Source of the DNA: Epinephelus fuscoguttatus
Lineage: Eukaryota; Chordata; Actinopteri; Perciformes; Serranidae
Length of the DNA stretch: 64,000 nucleotides
Assembly: GCF_011397635.1 (NCBI RefSeq)
Contig: NC_064760.1
Location: forward strand, 27,688,856-27,752,855
Direction of reading: 5' to 3'
Positions 51,641-63,400 of the stretch are shown here, piece by piece. The position numbers and the translations under genes were made by a program. The notes below the pieces were generated by a model. That model did not search any database and was not told the origin of the DNA. It saw only the letters and a program-made list of their open reading frames with translations. The stretch's first letter is position 1. The number at the start of each line of letters is the position of its first letter.

Positions 51641-51673
<33 letters not shown>

Positions 51674-54600
51674 TTTTTTTACATCCTTTCTGTCTGTATT
51701 CAATAGTTGACAAATGAGAGGTGACATGAAACTTGGGGAGAAAGAAAGCGGGAAAATGAGATGCAACAAAGGCCTCCAGCTGGAGTTAAACTGAGACGTA
51801 GTGATCAGGACTCCGTATGCGTCATTAATTTACAGTGAAGAAGTATTTTGCACTCTGATGCGATAAGATGAAAATCTACTTGCAAATATTATTCAAACAC
51901 ATCTAATGTGAATAGTGTCTATTCAGTGTCTACAATGAAAATACACTGTAATAGCAATCCACTGTTGCTGGTAGTATTCACACAACCAGCTGCATTTTGC
52001 CCACTAGGACAATAACTAATGGGTCCTACCAATAAAATCTGAGCTAATTACATGTAAGACGAGACAAGAGAGGCCTAATGGCGTAGTGCACACACTGCAT
52101 AGCAAACAGGCAGAGAGATGGAAAATTTACAGAGGAATCACTGTCCAAGTAACAGGACAAAACCTTCTCTAGACATATCAAGAAATCCGTATGTGCTATA
52201 CTTACCGAGCCGACCCATACTGTCATTTTAGATGAAAAAGACTGAGTAGTGCTTTGAGCTACATGCTAACGTCAGCATTCTGACATGCTCCCAATGACAA
52301 TGCTAACATGCCTATGTTGAGCACGTACGATGTTTACCATGTTAACCATATTAGTTTTGCACATTAGCATGCTAACATTTGCCAAATAGTGCTAATCACA
52401 TACGTTCTGCAGGCATTTGGTCAAATACTTACATGGTGGACCGACCAACAGACTCACATTGCCACCCCAGCAGCTTGACTCTTGGGTCATGACAAATGGC
52501 TCCTTTAGGCTGGGAACACTGGGTCCAAAAGAAATAGTGCAAGGCAAGGTTATAAGTTTTTCTTACATCCAAGTGTCCACAGTCATTGTATGCAGTTTTC
52601 AACACTACTTCACAGAAGTTTTTTGGGCACAAAAATCATAAAAACAGCTTCTCTGACGAAATCCTCCTTACAAGGCATCCACTCTCTCACAGGCAAATTT
52701 CCTTTGAGAAAGAAACCAGGAGACATGTCTCTCTTATTTCTTCAATGGACAAAAACACTAAAAATAAAAGCATCAAACTTGCACTGTTTTCACAAACTGT
52801 AGTTTAAGTCCTGTCATATAGCACCCTATAGAGCTTATATGTAGCTCAGTTTTCATTCATGTGTGATGTCATTGTGCTTATTAGGTTGTTATGCAATTAC
52901 GCAGTTCTACATCCTATATTGTATGTCAAGGTTCAGACGAGGTCTTAAACAGAGATCAGAGTCAGTGTGGTACATTTCTGGAGGTGTATCAGATGCATTG
53001 TTGTAAGTGGTTTGATTATGCAGGAGCGGGAATCCCAAAGATAATATAGATAATAATCCTTTTGTACCAGAAGCTCAGTTTTTAGGGTTAAATTACATAC
53101 GTTACTTTTCCTCTTTTGTTCATCTAAAGGTGTACTTTCCATTGTGGGTGGTCTGCAAACAAAGCTCAGCAACTTTACCTAGCGGGACTTCCTTACATAG
53201 GCCTACTGTTTTACTGAAAATACAGCAACAATCACAAGACGTCACATGGAAAAAAGGAAAAATCCTCAAAAGCCCCTTAAACATATGTGCAAAGGTGTAG
53301 TTTTCATATCATGTCATCATGAAAGTATCTTAAACCTGCACTAAAAATATACGTATCCCTGAGATTTTCCCTCTTTAAAGAATAAATATACTGCTGTTCC
53401 TACTTAGTCATTCATTACCAGGAAACACTTGATAATAACAGCATTAAAAAGTGGTGGACACATTATCTCATTAGCTTCAAATTATGGATAAATTACTTGG
53501 AAAGAACAACATTATAAATGTTCATCATCTTTTTTATGCACTTCCTTAAGGAGGGACAGTACAGGCACAGGTGTAATGTTTAGACTGTAGTGACATGCAT
53601 TATGAGTGCTGACACATGTACACACAAATACACTGACGGAGTGACTGGTTATAGTGTGAAGCCCAGGGTGTGGATGTCCTCTTACTCTACTCTAAATGCT
53701 GTCACTGTGGACACACTGCAGACTTCAGCCTGTTTACTCAGTGACGCCCAAACAGGGGAAATAACAAGTTTCTCGAAGACAAACCCTCCACTGCCCTGCA
53801 TGGCTCTTAGTTCCTCACTCAGGTTTCTGGTAATAGTTTATTTATCAGGTGACTGAGTACATATTGATTCATTATCTAGTAAGAGTCAGGAAGTATTTTC
53901 AGAAAAACAGATACATTGAGAGCGTTTACTGACAGGTGATAGTAGAATCAGGAAACACCAGTGTTTGCTTTAGATTTCTGCAGAGGGAGGTAAAGTTTAA
54001 GGTTTCCATTGTGCAGGTGTTTCTTCTGGTAACACACTCTCAGTCAGATTAATGTTGATTATCAACTATAAACCTATAAACAACCTAAAGGTCATTTTCT
54101 GAACATCAGTTTAAGCACCATTTCCATTTAATTTCATCTAAACATGTTTTTGAAAATGAAATAAACAGCCATAAAATCAATGGATTACCTAAATTTAGAT
54201 TCCAGAATATAAAGAACAGGTTCACAGTTTTTGAAATCTGTCTTAAAACAATAGTCAGGGGCTCATGTCAACACTGAAACAGTCAACCCTGTCTCACTCC
54301 CAACTCGTCAAAGCCTGAATGCTTGGTCAGTGGCCCTCAGTATCAGATACCAATGCACAGAGGCCGCCGGCTGTATGACATGCACCAGCATTTTTTGATG
54401 CACCAAGCAGCTGCTACAGTATAAAGAGCAAGAAAGTAGAGGGGAGATGGACAGGTCAAACAAACTCTGAACTTTCACCCAGGAGACCACTGTTTGTTTC
54501 CTGTGTGAAACCAAAAGTCAGTGGAGTTATTTGTAATGACAACATAGTGTGCTGGTATGTGTAGCAGACTAGAGCCCCTTTCCCACCACACAAAAAAACC

Positions 54601-55897
54601 CAGTAACATCCACTAACATCTGGCTTTTCAATATAATGGGAAAGGTTACAGTTAGCCTTAACACCCAGGTCAAATGGCTCTGCAGTAGACACAGGCACAA
54701 CCAGCACCGGCACGGATCTGTGCATTCCCTGTGAAAACATTAAAACAGTGGCCATTAGGAGATGCCTTCCCCATGCACTTCCAGTGTAAGTGATGGAGGA
54801 CAAAATCCACAGTCCTTGCTTTGAGAAAAATGTGTTTAGATGTTTATCTGGAACTCATATGATGCTTCAGCCTTTTTATTGAAGAATTCTGTCTTTGTGC
54901 AACCTTCCCCCCGCTGCAGACCAACTTGAAAACACTGTCCAGAGAAACACAAGGAAATGATGTTGTATTTAAAAGGCAGTAACTTCAGAAGATACTTGAT
55001 ATTAACTCAGATTGCAGAAGCTTTATATAAGGACTTTTGAATACATGTTTGCATATTGGGAGGACTGTGGACTCTGTTCCCCATTACAATATAGTAGATC
55101 CATCAGGAAGAGATCTCTTGATAGCCACAGTGAACAGAAGGAATGATTACAGTAAACAAAACCTGATTCAAATTTCAGATATCTGACTGTTGTTTTAGGA
55201 CAGACCTGAAAAATTGTGAATTTATCCTATCCTAAATTTAGGGAATCTCCACAATGGCACTATGCGGCCTGCTTTGTGGCCATTATGAAACAGGGTGTTA
55301 TAAAATGTCGATTTAACTATACTTAATATAAACCTATAGATTGACATTTAATATCTACAGATGACAATCCCCATTACTGAGTGGGTGGCATGTGTTGAAA
55401 AATAAATATTTAGGTAAATTATTATGAATTGAATGTCCTCACTGGGTTCCAAGAAAGGTGAGCATTATTACAGTACAAGGCTTTCATTGTCTGACAGAAA
55501 TAAAAGAGCATTCACTGACAGAATCAGGAAACAGCAGTGTTTGCTTAAGATTTCAGCCTCAGGAGACAGGAAGAAATTTGAGGTTCTGTTGGTGTCCCTG
55601 TTTCTTCTGTAAAACTTTTTTGTCATCAGATTAATGTTGATTATCACCTATGATGACAAAACCCACGTGTTTTTTGCATATCTGCAGATCATGTAGCCCT
55701 AATCTTTAATCCAAATAATTACACGATTGAATTTCCATTCAACAAACAAGGGCTGGGTCAGCTAACATTACGGAATAACAGTGACAGTAACAATGTAATT
55801 GTCATGCCCTAAAACATGTACAATGCTAACTTTTTTTACTTTCTTGAGAAAGGTGCTTTGCAAATGTTGGGTATTATTCCAAAATGCTATTTATCTA
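51005..55897. other. spacer between the two convergent fusion genes, part 1
   Basis: Copy 1's 3' UTR runs to an AATAAA near 51490, after which no exon is recognised. A TA repeat lies at about 51640-51675. Near 53930-54070 and 55490-55640 two stretches share words (GAATCAGGAAACA-CAGTGTTTGCTT, GTTTCTTCTG, CAGATTAATGTTGATTATCA), an old direct duplication about 1.56 kb apart. The open frames here carry no known domain. Confidence 0.55.
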
Positions 55898-57521
55898 CAG
55901 TACAGGCCAAAAGTTTGGACACACCTTCTCATTCAATGCGTTTTCTTTATTTTCATGACTATTTACATTGTAGATTCTCACTGAAGGCATCAAAACTATG
56001 AATGAACACATGTGGAGTTATGTACTTAACAAAAAAAGGTGAAATAACTGAAAACATGTTTTATATTCTAGTTTCTTCAAAATAGCCACCCTTTGCTCTG
56101 ATTACTGCTTTGCACACTCTTGGCATTCTCTCCATGAGCTTCAAGAGGTAGTCACCTGAAATGGTTTTCCAACAGTCTTGAAGGAGTTCCCAGAGGTGTT
56201 TAGTACTTGTTGGCCCCTTTGCCTTCACTCTGCGGTCCAGCTCACCCCAAACCATCTCGACTGGGTTCAGGTCCGGTGACTGTGGAGGCCAGGTCATCTG
56301 CCGCAGCACTCCATCATTCTCCTTCTTGGTCAAATAGCCCTTACACAGCCTGGAGGTGTGTTTGGGGTCATTGTCCTGTTGAAAAATAAATGATCGTCCA
56401 ACTAAACACAAACCGGATGGGATGGCATGTCGCTGCAGGATGCTGTGGTAGCCATGCTGGTTCAGTGTGCCTTCAATTTTGAATAAATCCCCAACAGTGT
56501 CACCAGCAAAACACCTCCACACCATCACACCTCCTCCTCCATGCTTCACAGTGGGAACCAGGCATGTGGAATCCATCCGTTCACCTTTTCTGCGTCTCAC
56601 AAAGACACGGCGGTTGGAACCAGAGATCTCAAATTTGGACTCATCAGACCATAGCACAGATTTCCACTGGTCTAATGTCCATTCCTTGTGTTTCTTGGCC
56701 CAAACAAATCTCTTCTGCTTGTTGCCTCTCCTTAGCAGTGGTTTCCTAGCAGCTATTTGACCATGAAGGCCTGATTCGCAGTCTCCTCTTAACAGTTGTT
56801 CTAGAGATGGGTCTGCTGCTAGAACTCTGTGTGGCATTCATCTGGTCTCTGATCTGAGCTGCTGTTAACTTGCGATTTCTGAGGCTGGTGACTCGGATGA
56901 ACTTATCCTCAGAAGCAGAGGTGACTCTTGGTCTTCCTTTCCTGGGTCGGTCCTCATGTGTGCCAGTTTCGTTATAGCGCTTGATGGTTTTTGCAACTCC
57001 ACTTGGGGACACATTTAAAGTTTTTGCAATTTTCCGGACTGACTGACCTTCATTTCTTAAAGTAATGATGGCCACTGGTTTTTCTTTAGTTAGCTGATTG
57101 GTTCTTGCCATAATATGAATTTTAACAGTTGTCCAATAGGGCTGTCGGCTGTGTATTAACCTGACTTCTGCACAACACAACTGATGGTCCCAACCCCATT
57201 GATAAAGCAAGAAATTCCACTAATTAACCCTGATAAGGCACACCTGTGAAGTGGAAACCATTTCAGGTGACTACCTGTTGAAGCTCATGGAGAGAATGCC
57301 AAGAGTGTGCAAAGCAGTAATCAGAGCAAAGGGTGGCTATTTTGAAGAAACTAGAATATAAAACATGTTTTCAGTTATTTCACCTTTTTTTGTTAAGTAC
57401 ATAACTCCACATGTGTTCATTCATAGTTTTGATGCCTTCAGTGAGAATCTACAATGTAAATAGTCATGAAAATAAAGAAAACGTATTGAATGAGGTGTGT
57501 CCAAACTTTTGGCCTGTACTG
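55898..57521 (-). mobile_element. Tc1-like transposon with long inverted repeats
   Basis: Ends read CAGTACAGGCCAAAAG in both directions, flanked by TA at 55896-55897 and 57522-57523. The inverted repeats are long, about 270 bp (55898 to about 56169, and about 57256 to 57521). They run into the transposase gene, so the right repeat carries an antisense copy of its last 30 or so codons (GDYLLKLMERMPRVCKAVIR). It belongs to a different Tc1 family from the element at 37019. Confidence 0.95.
56061..57111 (-). pseudogene. Tc1-like transposase, one frameshift
   Basis: The N-terminal paired-like DNA-binding part (MARTNQLTKEKPVAIITLRN, VRKIAKTLNVSPSGVAKTIK, RPRKGRPRVTS) lies in one frame down to about 56830. 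The catalytic part (GNKQKRFVWAKKHKEWT onward) lies in another. The DDE triad is visible: Asp in WSDESKFEI, Asp in QQDNDPKHTS and Glu in SPDLNPVEMVWGELD. One shift between 56746 and 56837 breaks the frame. The ends and target duplication are intact. Confidence 0.93.
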
Positions 57522-57914
57522 TATATTGAGATGTTTTCCACATGAGTCAGGCATCATCAGCTATTATTTATGTTATTATTTTATCTCACACTGAACTCTC
57601 AGATTTATTTCTAATTTTATCATATTTATTTTTTGTTTAAACGTCTCCTGGCTGTACAAAGACCTCACAGTGCTAACAATAGTGTGCTTAAATATAAAGT
57701 GAGTATCCAGTATGAAAAAGACTCTGTGTTCTTACATTTTTCAAGTGGGCTTCATCTCATTGTGGAACAAAACTCTTCAAGCACATTGTCATTGACAGTT
57801 TTAATTAGGTAATAGTGGCTATGTTTCTTTATGCACTTACTCCTTTGAAGGGCAACAACTAAATTAAAAATTCCAACATGTTGAAAGGAAGTTCAATCAG
57901 TGTTTGTGAACATG

Positions 57915-58236
57915 AGCTCCTCTCTCTCAAGGCCAGAAACCAGAGAAGTAAGTCTCAAACTTGTAATGTCATAGGGAATACAGTCTGGAGCTGCTCCATA
58001 GACAATGAATGGAAGCCAGATTTTTGAGACCAACAGAATGTTTGTTTTCTTTTTTATACCCAAATGAGCTTTATTATATTGTTGTGTTCTCACTTGTGAA
58101 ACAGAAAATGTACCCATATAGTCAGAACATCTTTCCCAATTAACTGTATATGGAGCAGCTCCAGACTTTGGACTTGATGACATCAGAAATTTACATTTTA
58201 GCACTCTAGTTTTTGGATTTGGGAGAGCGTTATTCA
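57915..58236. repeat. fold-back (palindromic) repeat element
   Basis: AGTCTGGAGCTGCTCCATA at about 57980 and its inverse TATGGAGCAGCTCCAGACT at about 58150 form the best part of two imperfect arms of about 100 bp. The outer parts also match (CTCTCTC...CCAGAAACCAGAG against the reverse of the right arm). The loop carries TTTTATACCCAAATGAGCTTT. This is a MITE-like or fold-back repeat frequent in percomorph genomes. The frame across it is not a gene. Confidence 0.7.
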
Positions 58237-58644
58237 TGTTTACTAATATTTTTGCACTCTCCTAAACCATAGGAATAACATATATGAATTTTATAAATGG
58301 GCATACTTGCCTTTATTATGAATATCTTTTGTAGAACAGAGTAAAACACATATAATCATATAATCATATATTAATAATAAAATATTAAAATAGTTTTGTG
58401 TAAATAATTGCAGCTGCTTTTGAAAATAATTTAATGTATATTTCATAAATGTATACAGTACATTAATTTAAAAATTATATATTATATATCATATATATAA
58501 TATATATATTATATATTACATACAGAACAAAACATAAATTAACATTATTCAGCGAGTCATATTACAAGTGACAGTGCATTAGCGTCTGTGTGCATATGAT
58601 CAGACATTTCACACCAATAAAAATCTTTATGCTGCCTGTTGATA
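58237..58644. other. AT-rich spacer downstream of fusion copy 2
   Basis: Contains an AT-rich palindromic stretch (ATATAT words) at about 58460-58525. No gene. The 3' UTR of copy 2 lies here; a clear polyadenylation signal was not pinned down. Confidence 0.5.
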
Positions 58645-61600
58645 CTATGACCCATTCCTGAAGACCGGACTTTGTTCAGGTAAAACTGTGGATGGTGTTG
58701 AGTTTTCATTTCCTCTTCCCGACTCTGATGTGTCATCGTCTCCTGAACTTTTGTCCCTTTGTGCATCTGGCAGGTGCAGTTCATATTCAAAAGCGGGATT
58801 TATCTGCCCCATTCTGTGCCGCTTCTGAACCTCCTCAAAGATCTGAAGAACCTTCAAAGCACACAAACAAAAGCGGCAGGTATGAGTGTAAGCATACACT
58901 GACCTTAAAATGTTTAGAATGAAAACAACAAGAGGGGATGTTTATATTACCTTAGATTTAGGAATGAGACCCACTCTGAAGAAACCAATATGTCCTGATT
59001 CAATCTTGGTGCAGTCAACCACAGTAGATGCAATGTTCTCTGGAGAGGGTCCGTCACATAATACTCCATCCACCTAACCAAGCAAAATGTAGTTTATTGC
59101 AAAAAATAAAACCCCAGTGCCTCTTGTATTTAATAACACTGAAATACTGTCCACACCTTTTTGCCCAGCTTGGCGTAAACTTGGTTGTGGTGAGTTGTGT
59201 CTGCCTCGCCTGTGGGGTTGGCTGAGGTCACAGCGATGGGCCCCACCTGCAAGAGAAAGGTTGTTGTATTTATTAAATTTTAAAGTTAGTTTCACTCACT
59301 TTAAGACTTTGTAGTGATTCATTCCCACAGTCCTTACCAGATTAATGAGGTGTGTGGCCACAGAGCAGTCTGGGTTTCTGATTGCAATGCTTTGTGGAGT
59401 CCCAATGTGTTTGGCAGCATCTCCTAAACCAAAAGTGTCCATCCACGGGCCTGCATGAGCCAAGAAACCAATGTGATGATCATAAAACCCTCATCATGCA
59501 ACATGAGGCACCCACACAGGCATACACACACAATCTCGCACATACACACACACACACACCTCTGGGTATAACCATGCTAATGGAGGAGGGCCACGCAGCC
59601 TCCATGAAGTCCAAGAGCAGAGGGCTCAGCAGGTGTCGCACCGGCTCCAGCTGCTTGATGGAGGAGATCCAGAGGGATATGGGTCGGTCCTGCGCCTGCT
59701 TCTTCACCCTGAGGTCAGACACAGCAGTTAGGGAGTAATGGGACTGAATCAATAAATGAATGCAGATAAAGACACACTCATGAAAACTCACTTGTAAGCT
59801 TTGATGACTGCGTCAGGCCTGTTGCAAGCTGCCACCAGCACGTAGACAGTATCAGTAGGCATTCCACATATGCCACCATTTTTCATGATTTCTGCAGATG
59901 GACGAAGAAGAAAAATACATCAAGTATACAAACAAATGTGTGTGTTTTCTTATATCAACATGGGTTTCTTTAACAGATTCTCACCTGCAATGTGCTGCAC
60001 AGACGTGGCCTTGCGGGCTGGTAAATGTGGACAGATATCTGCGCCTCCCCCAACCCCGCTCAGTTTGACTAAAGGTTTTCCTAAGGGGATCTGAGGGGAC
60101 TGGAAGGTGCTGTTGAAAATGTGCGCAAGGAAACAATAAAAACTGACAAGACCGAAGATGATGGTGACTCCTATGTCGTAACCATACGGCAGTGCACCTA
60201 CTGCATCCAGCAGAAAGCTAATCAGGATGAGCTGGAAGGTGAGGGCGTAACAAAACCAGGCCACATTTAGAAACAGCGCTGCAGCTGTCACTAAACAGTT
60301 AAACAGCATGAAGCTAATGATCCCGACAGCCACATTAAAGCTTCTGGTTTCACCGTACAGGCTGCCGTACCGTGTCAACCCCCACACTGCCCACATCACT
60401 CCGTACAGAATAAAAACTGTGCTTTGAAAGGTTTTACCTCGAGCAAAGGCCACTGAGCCGCAGAGCAGCTGGAGCACCCCTCCGGCCACCACCACCCAGG
60501 GCAGAACCAGCACAGACAGAGGATCTCCACGAACTGTGGCTGTGATGGCAAAAGCAGCCAGCACACTGCAGGCGTGACCTAACACCTCTGCATCAGCGTA
60601 CTTAGAGTAGCCCAGGTGAGGCGCATGTAGCTCCTTATCATGGGCTCTGAGAGTAAGACCCTGCATCCTGCTTACTAAAGCCTTGAAACAGCCTGACCCT
60701 GTGGGAATCTTTGTAGTGGAGACCATGTTGAATGTGGTAATTAAAAGCATGCCGGCAGTGAATACAAATATAGCTCCCTGTACACCCTGTGTGCCTCCTT
60801 GGAAGAAGCCTTGAGGCTGGGCTGCGATTGCAATACAATAAGCTGCAAAGAACAACTGGTAGAGCCCCTCCAGCAAGCTCTTCTGACAGCTGAAGAGAGC
60901 CAGGATGGAGAAAAGCACAGAGAAGACAACAGGGAAGGGAACAGGGGAGAAAGGCTGAATTTGGTAGAATGATAGGAGCGCGCTGTAGCCCTCTGCAAAT
61001 TTCAGCAGAGCAGTGAAGCCATAAAAAGTGGCAGCTAGTGTGTCCATGGCTCGGTAGAAGAGGACACACATGCCAAGCTGGAAGACTCCAGCTGTCCACA
61101 GCCAGGGGACGTGACCGACAGAGAGCTTGGGGACCACGCCTAACAGAGGACAGGCTAACACAGAGGCAGACAGCAAGTTCATCACCAGGCCCACTGACAC
61201 TGCATCGCCACACCCCCAACTCTGCTCTGTTTTCAGCTCAGCTTTCTTCTTCAGGCCCGTTCCTGGAGGCTCCACTTTACCATGAGTGACGGTGGACAGC
61301 AGACGTCCAAAACCAAAGTAAACACCCACCAGACAGACAAGCAGGTAGTTAGCAGCTGTGGCAGACTGACCAAAACCTGCAGCTGACAAACCAGCGATTT
61401 GATGGGCACATGCTAAGCTAATGCTGACAGCGATGACAAATAGAACTGCTTTCTTTGCTACGACTGCTGCGCCGCTGATGACGAGCAGGGCTAAGGTAAA
61501 TGCTGCCAGGCCAGGGACCAGAGAGGATCTCAGCTCTGTGGGCTGCAGCACCCTCTGCCCCACCAGGATGTACACCAGACCTGAACCACACCACAGAGCG

Positions 61601-63258
61601 GAGACAGTCAGACACAGAGTGGAAAACAGCTGGGCGTGGGACAGACTGCGACGGATACCTGAGAGACAGAGAGTGAACAGAGCAGAGGAGCGTGAGGTTT
61701 ACACGCGAGTGCATCAATGAATACTACAAATGAATTAATTTAAAAAAACTTATAATAAGCAATTATCATAATTAACCTGCATAAGCTAAGAGGGCTGCAA
61801 TGATGAGCAGCAGAACCCCCAGTGCAGTATGAGGGATAAAGTCTTTTTCAGGTGAGCTGGCATAGTTGTTCACCAACAGCAGGAGAGAGCCTATGAGTCA
61901 AAACATAACACATTATCTATTTTTTACTGGCAAAAACAGACAAACAAGGAAAAACAAACACAAAATATAGCAACCATGTTACAACATTTGGATTGTTTTA
62001 ATTTACAGATTTGATGTAGGTAATTATTAATTTAATAAAAACTGTCTTCCCTCTCTTAGATTTCAATTTCAAAAACAAAGAACATGCTTTTTAAAATTTA
62101 TACAAGACTAATATGCCAATTTTTAAAGTAGTGACGTTAGGTAATTTGGGACATCAGGTAAAATGAGACAAATAAGGTTTTACATATTTAAATATTAGCA
62201 GCTAGTCACCAAACATGTTATTTCACTTATACTGCAAATGTGCTTTGAAACAATATTCTGAGATAACTGGGATGGGCAGAGCAAAAATAACAAAAAAAAA
62301 AAAAAAAAAGTGACATGTTTATTTTCTCATTCTGGTCATAAGAGCACTGCAGCTAAAACAATAAAGGTATAACAACAATTGTGGGGTGTCTCATTTTATT
62401 ATCTGTTAAACTTACAGTCAAAATATTTTCACAATACACTGAACTTTTTATGGAAAAATGTTTTGATGCAGTACTTAATGCATTCAGGTAAAATTTGGAT
62501 ATTTTTCTGAGGTGACCCAGCATGTTTTAAGCTACCAGGCACCATTTTTTGTCACTTAAAATAGTATATTCAAGATGATGCAGTGAGTCCACGCCAGTCG
62601 CCAGTAACAACAGTCCAGAATTAGCCATCATTTTTACACATTCTTTTTTAATGAATAGCCACAGGTTACATTCATGATTTAATAAATTAATGTCTGAACT
62701 GATACATGGATTTAACCATTAAAAAAACCAAACATTTTGTAAACAGTTTACCTTTCTAGTTGTCCCATTGTACCTGAACATATCATCGCAGTAGGCAGGG
62801 GCTCTTGATGTGTTTAAAGGTCTAAAGTTTCTCAGTTATTTTACTTGTTGACATATTTTCATGATAGAAATATAGTAGAGATTCATAACAAGTTCTATAA
62901 AGTATCACTTAAGGTAGTCTGCGGAATTTTAAGTGGATTTCTTGGTAATCTACCAAAAAGTGTCCCATTAACCTGACCTGCATATCACCATGACATATAA
63001 CTACCACCACTAACACAGCTGGTTTCTGATTTTAGTGTCTAGGTTTCAGAGGTTAGAAAACACAGGTCTTATTTATGATGTTACTTTAGTTTTTTTTTTA
63101 GCATACAGTTATATGATATTCATGATGACAGGTAATGAACGAACAACAGCAGAGAGTAGACTTTTCAAAATATGGTAACTGGTGTATGTAAATAAAGGCT
63201 TACCGCCGGAGATGCCAAGTATGCCGACAGACACATGTAGTGAGTTGACTTGTGCCAT
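58645..63258 (-). CDS. three SatP-like six-helix units fused to a YrdC/Sua5 domain, copy 2
   Basis: Nine coding exons on the - strand: 63204-63258, 61777-61890, 59985-61658, 59792-59891, 59560-59708, 59338-59450, 59157-59246, 58951-59073 and 58645-58851. All are GT-AG and in frame, 874 residues. It has three membrane units as in copy 1. The third unit is the most permease-like: GGVLQLLCGSVAFARGKTFQ then FILYGVMWAVWG, recalling the SatP segment QL-x-AG-x-x-x-F-x-x-GNTF. The YrdC domain covers about 615-812: PTDTVYVL (626-633), TSANPTGE (742-749) and STVVDC. But K-x-R is K650-K-Q652, WPGPVT is WPSSIS (687-692) and RIPDH is RNPDC (722-726), so synthase activity is doubtful. The last 60 or so residues are a hydrophilic Ser/Asp/Glu-rich tail absent from copy 1. 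The membrane part of units 2-3 is in one exon, where copy 1 has three extra introns, while the first unit here has an extra intron. Confidence 0.85.
61891..63203 (-). other. first intron of fusion copy 2
   Basis: 1.3 kb, AT-rich, with GT-AG ends and no coding exon recognised. It contains a poly-A run near 62290-62310. Confidence 0.7.
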
Positions 63259-63400
63259 AACAGAAGGAGGATAACAAGAGTACTGCTGTTTGGGCGTGAG
63301 GCTGGCTTTTATACCGCTGTGTGTGACGTCAGCACGCAGGAGAAACCTGAGCGGCGCCTCACTGGGAAAAACCGGGGACAGGTACGTCACAGGAGAGGAA
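63259..63400 (-). promoter_or_regulatory. core promoter of fusion copy 2 with TATA box and palindromic CRE
   Basis: On the - strand TATAAAAG lies at 63306-63313, about 50 bp before the ATG at 63258, implying a very short 5' UTR. A perfect palindromic TGACGTCA (CREB/ATF site) lies at 63324-63331, just upstream of the TATA box, and a second half-site-like TACGTCA near 63382. This core is distinct from that of copy 1, which has Rel and STAT-type sites. Confidence 0.6.

Noticed and set aside
57893-58237. 114-codon frame on the minus strand
   Set aside because: It runs across the fold-back repeat, and the peptide reflects that repeat.
60638-61219. 193-codon frame on the same strand as fusion copy 2
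   Set aside because: It is a shifted frame within the large membrane-coding exon and encodes no recognisable domain.
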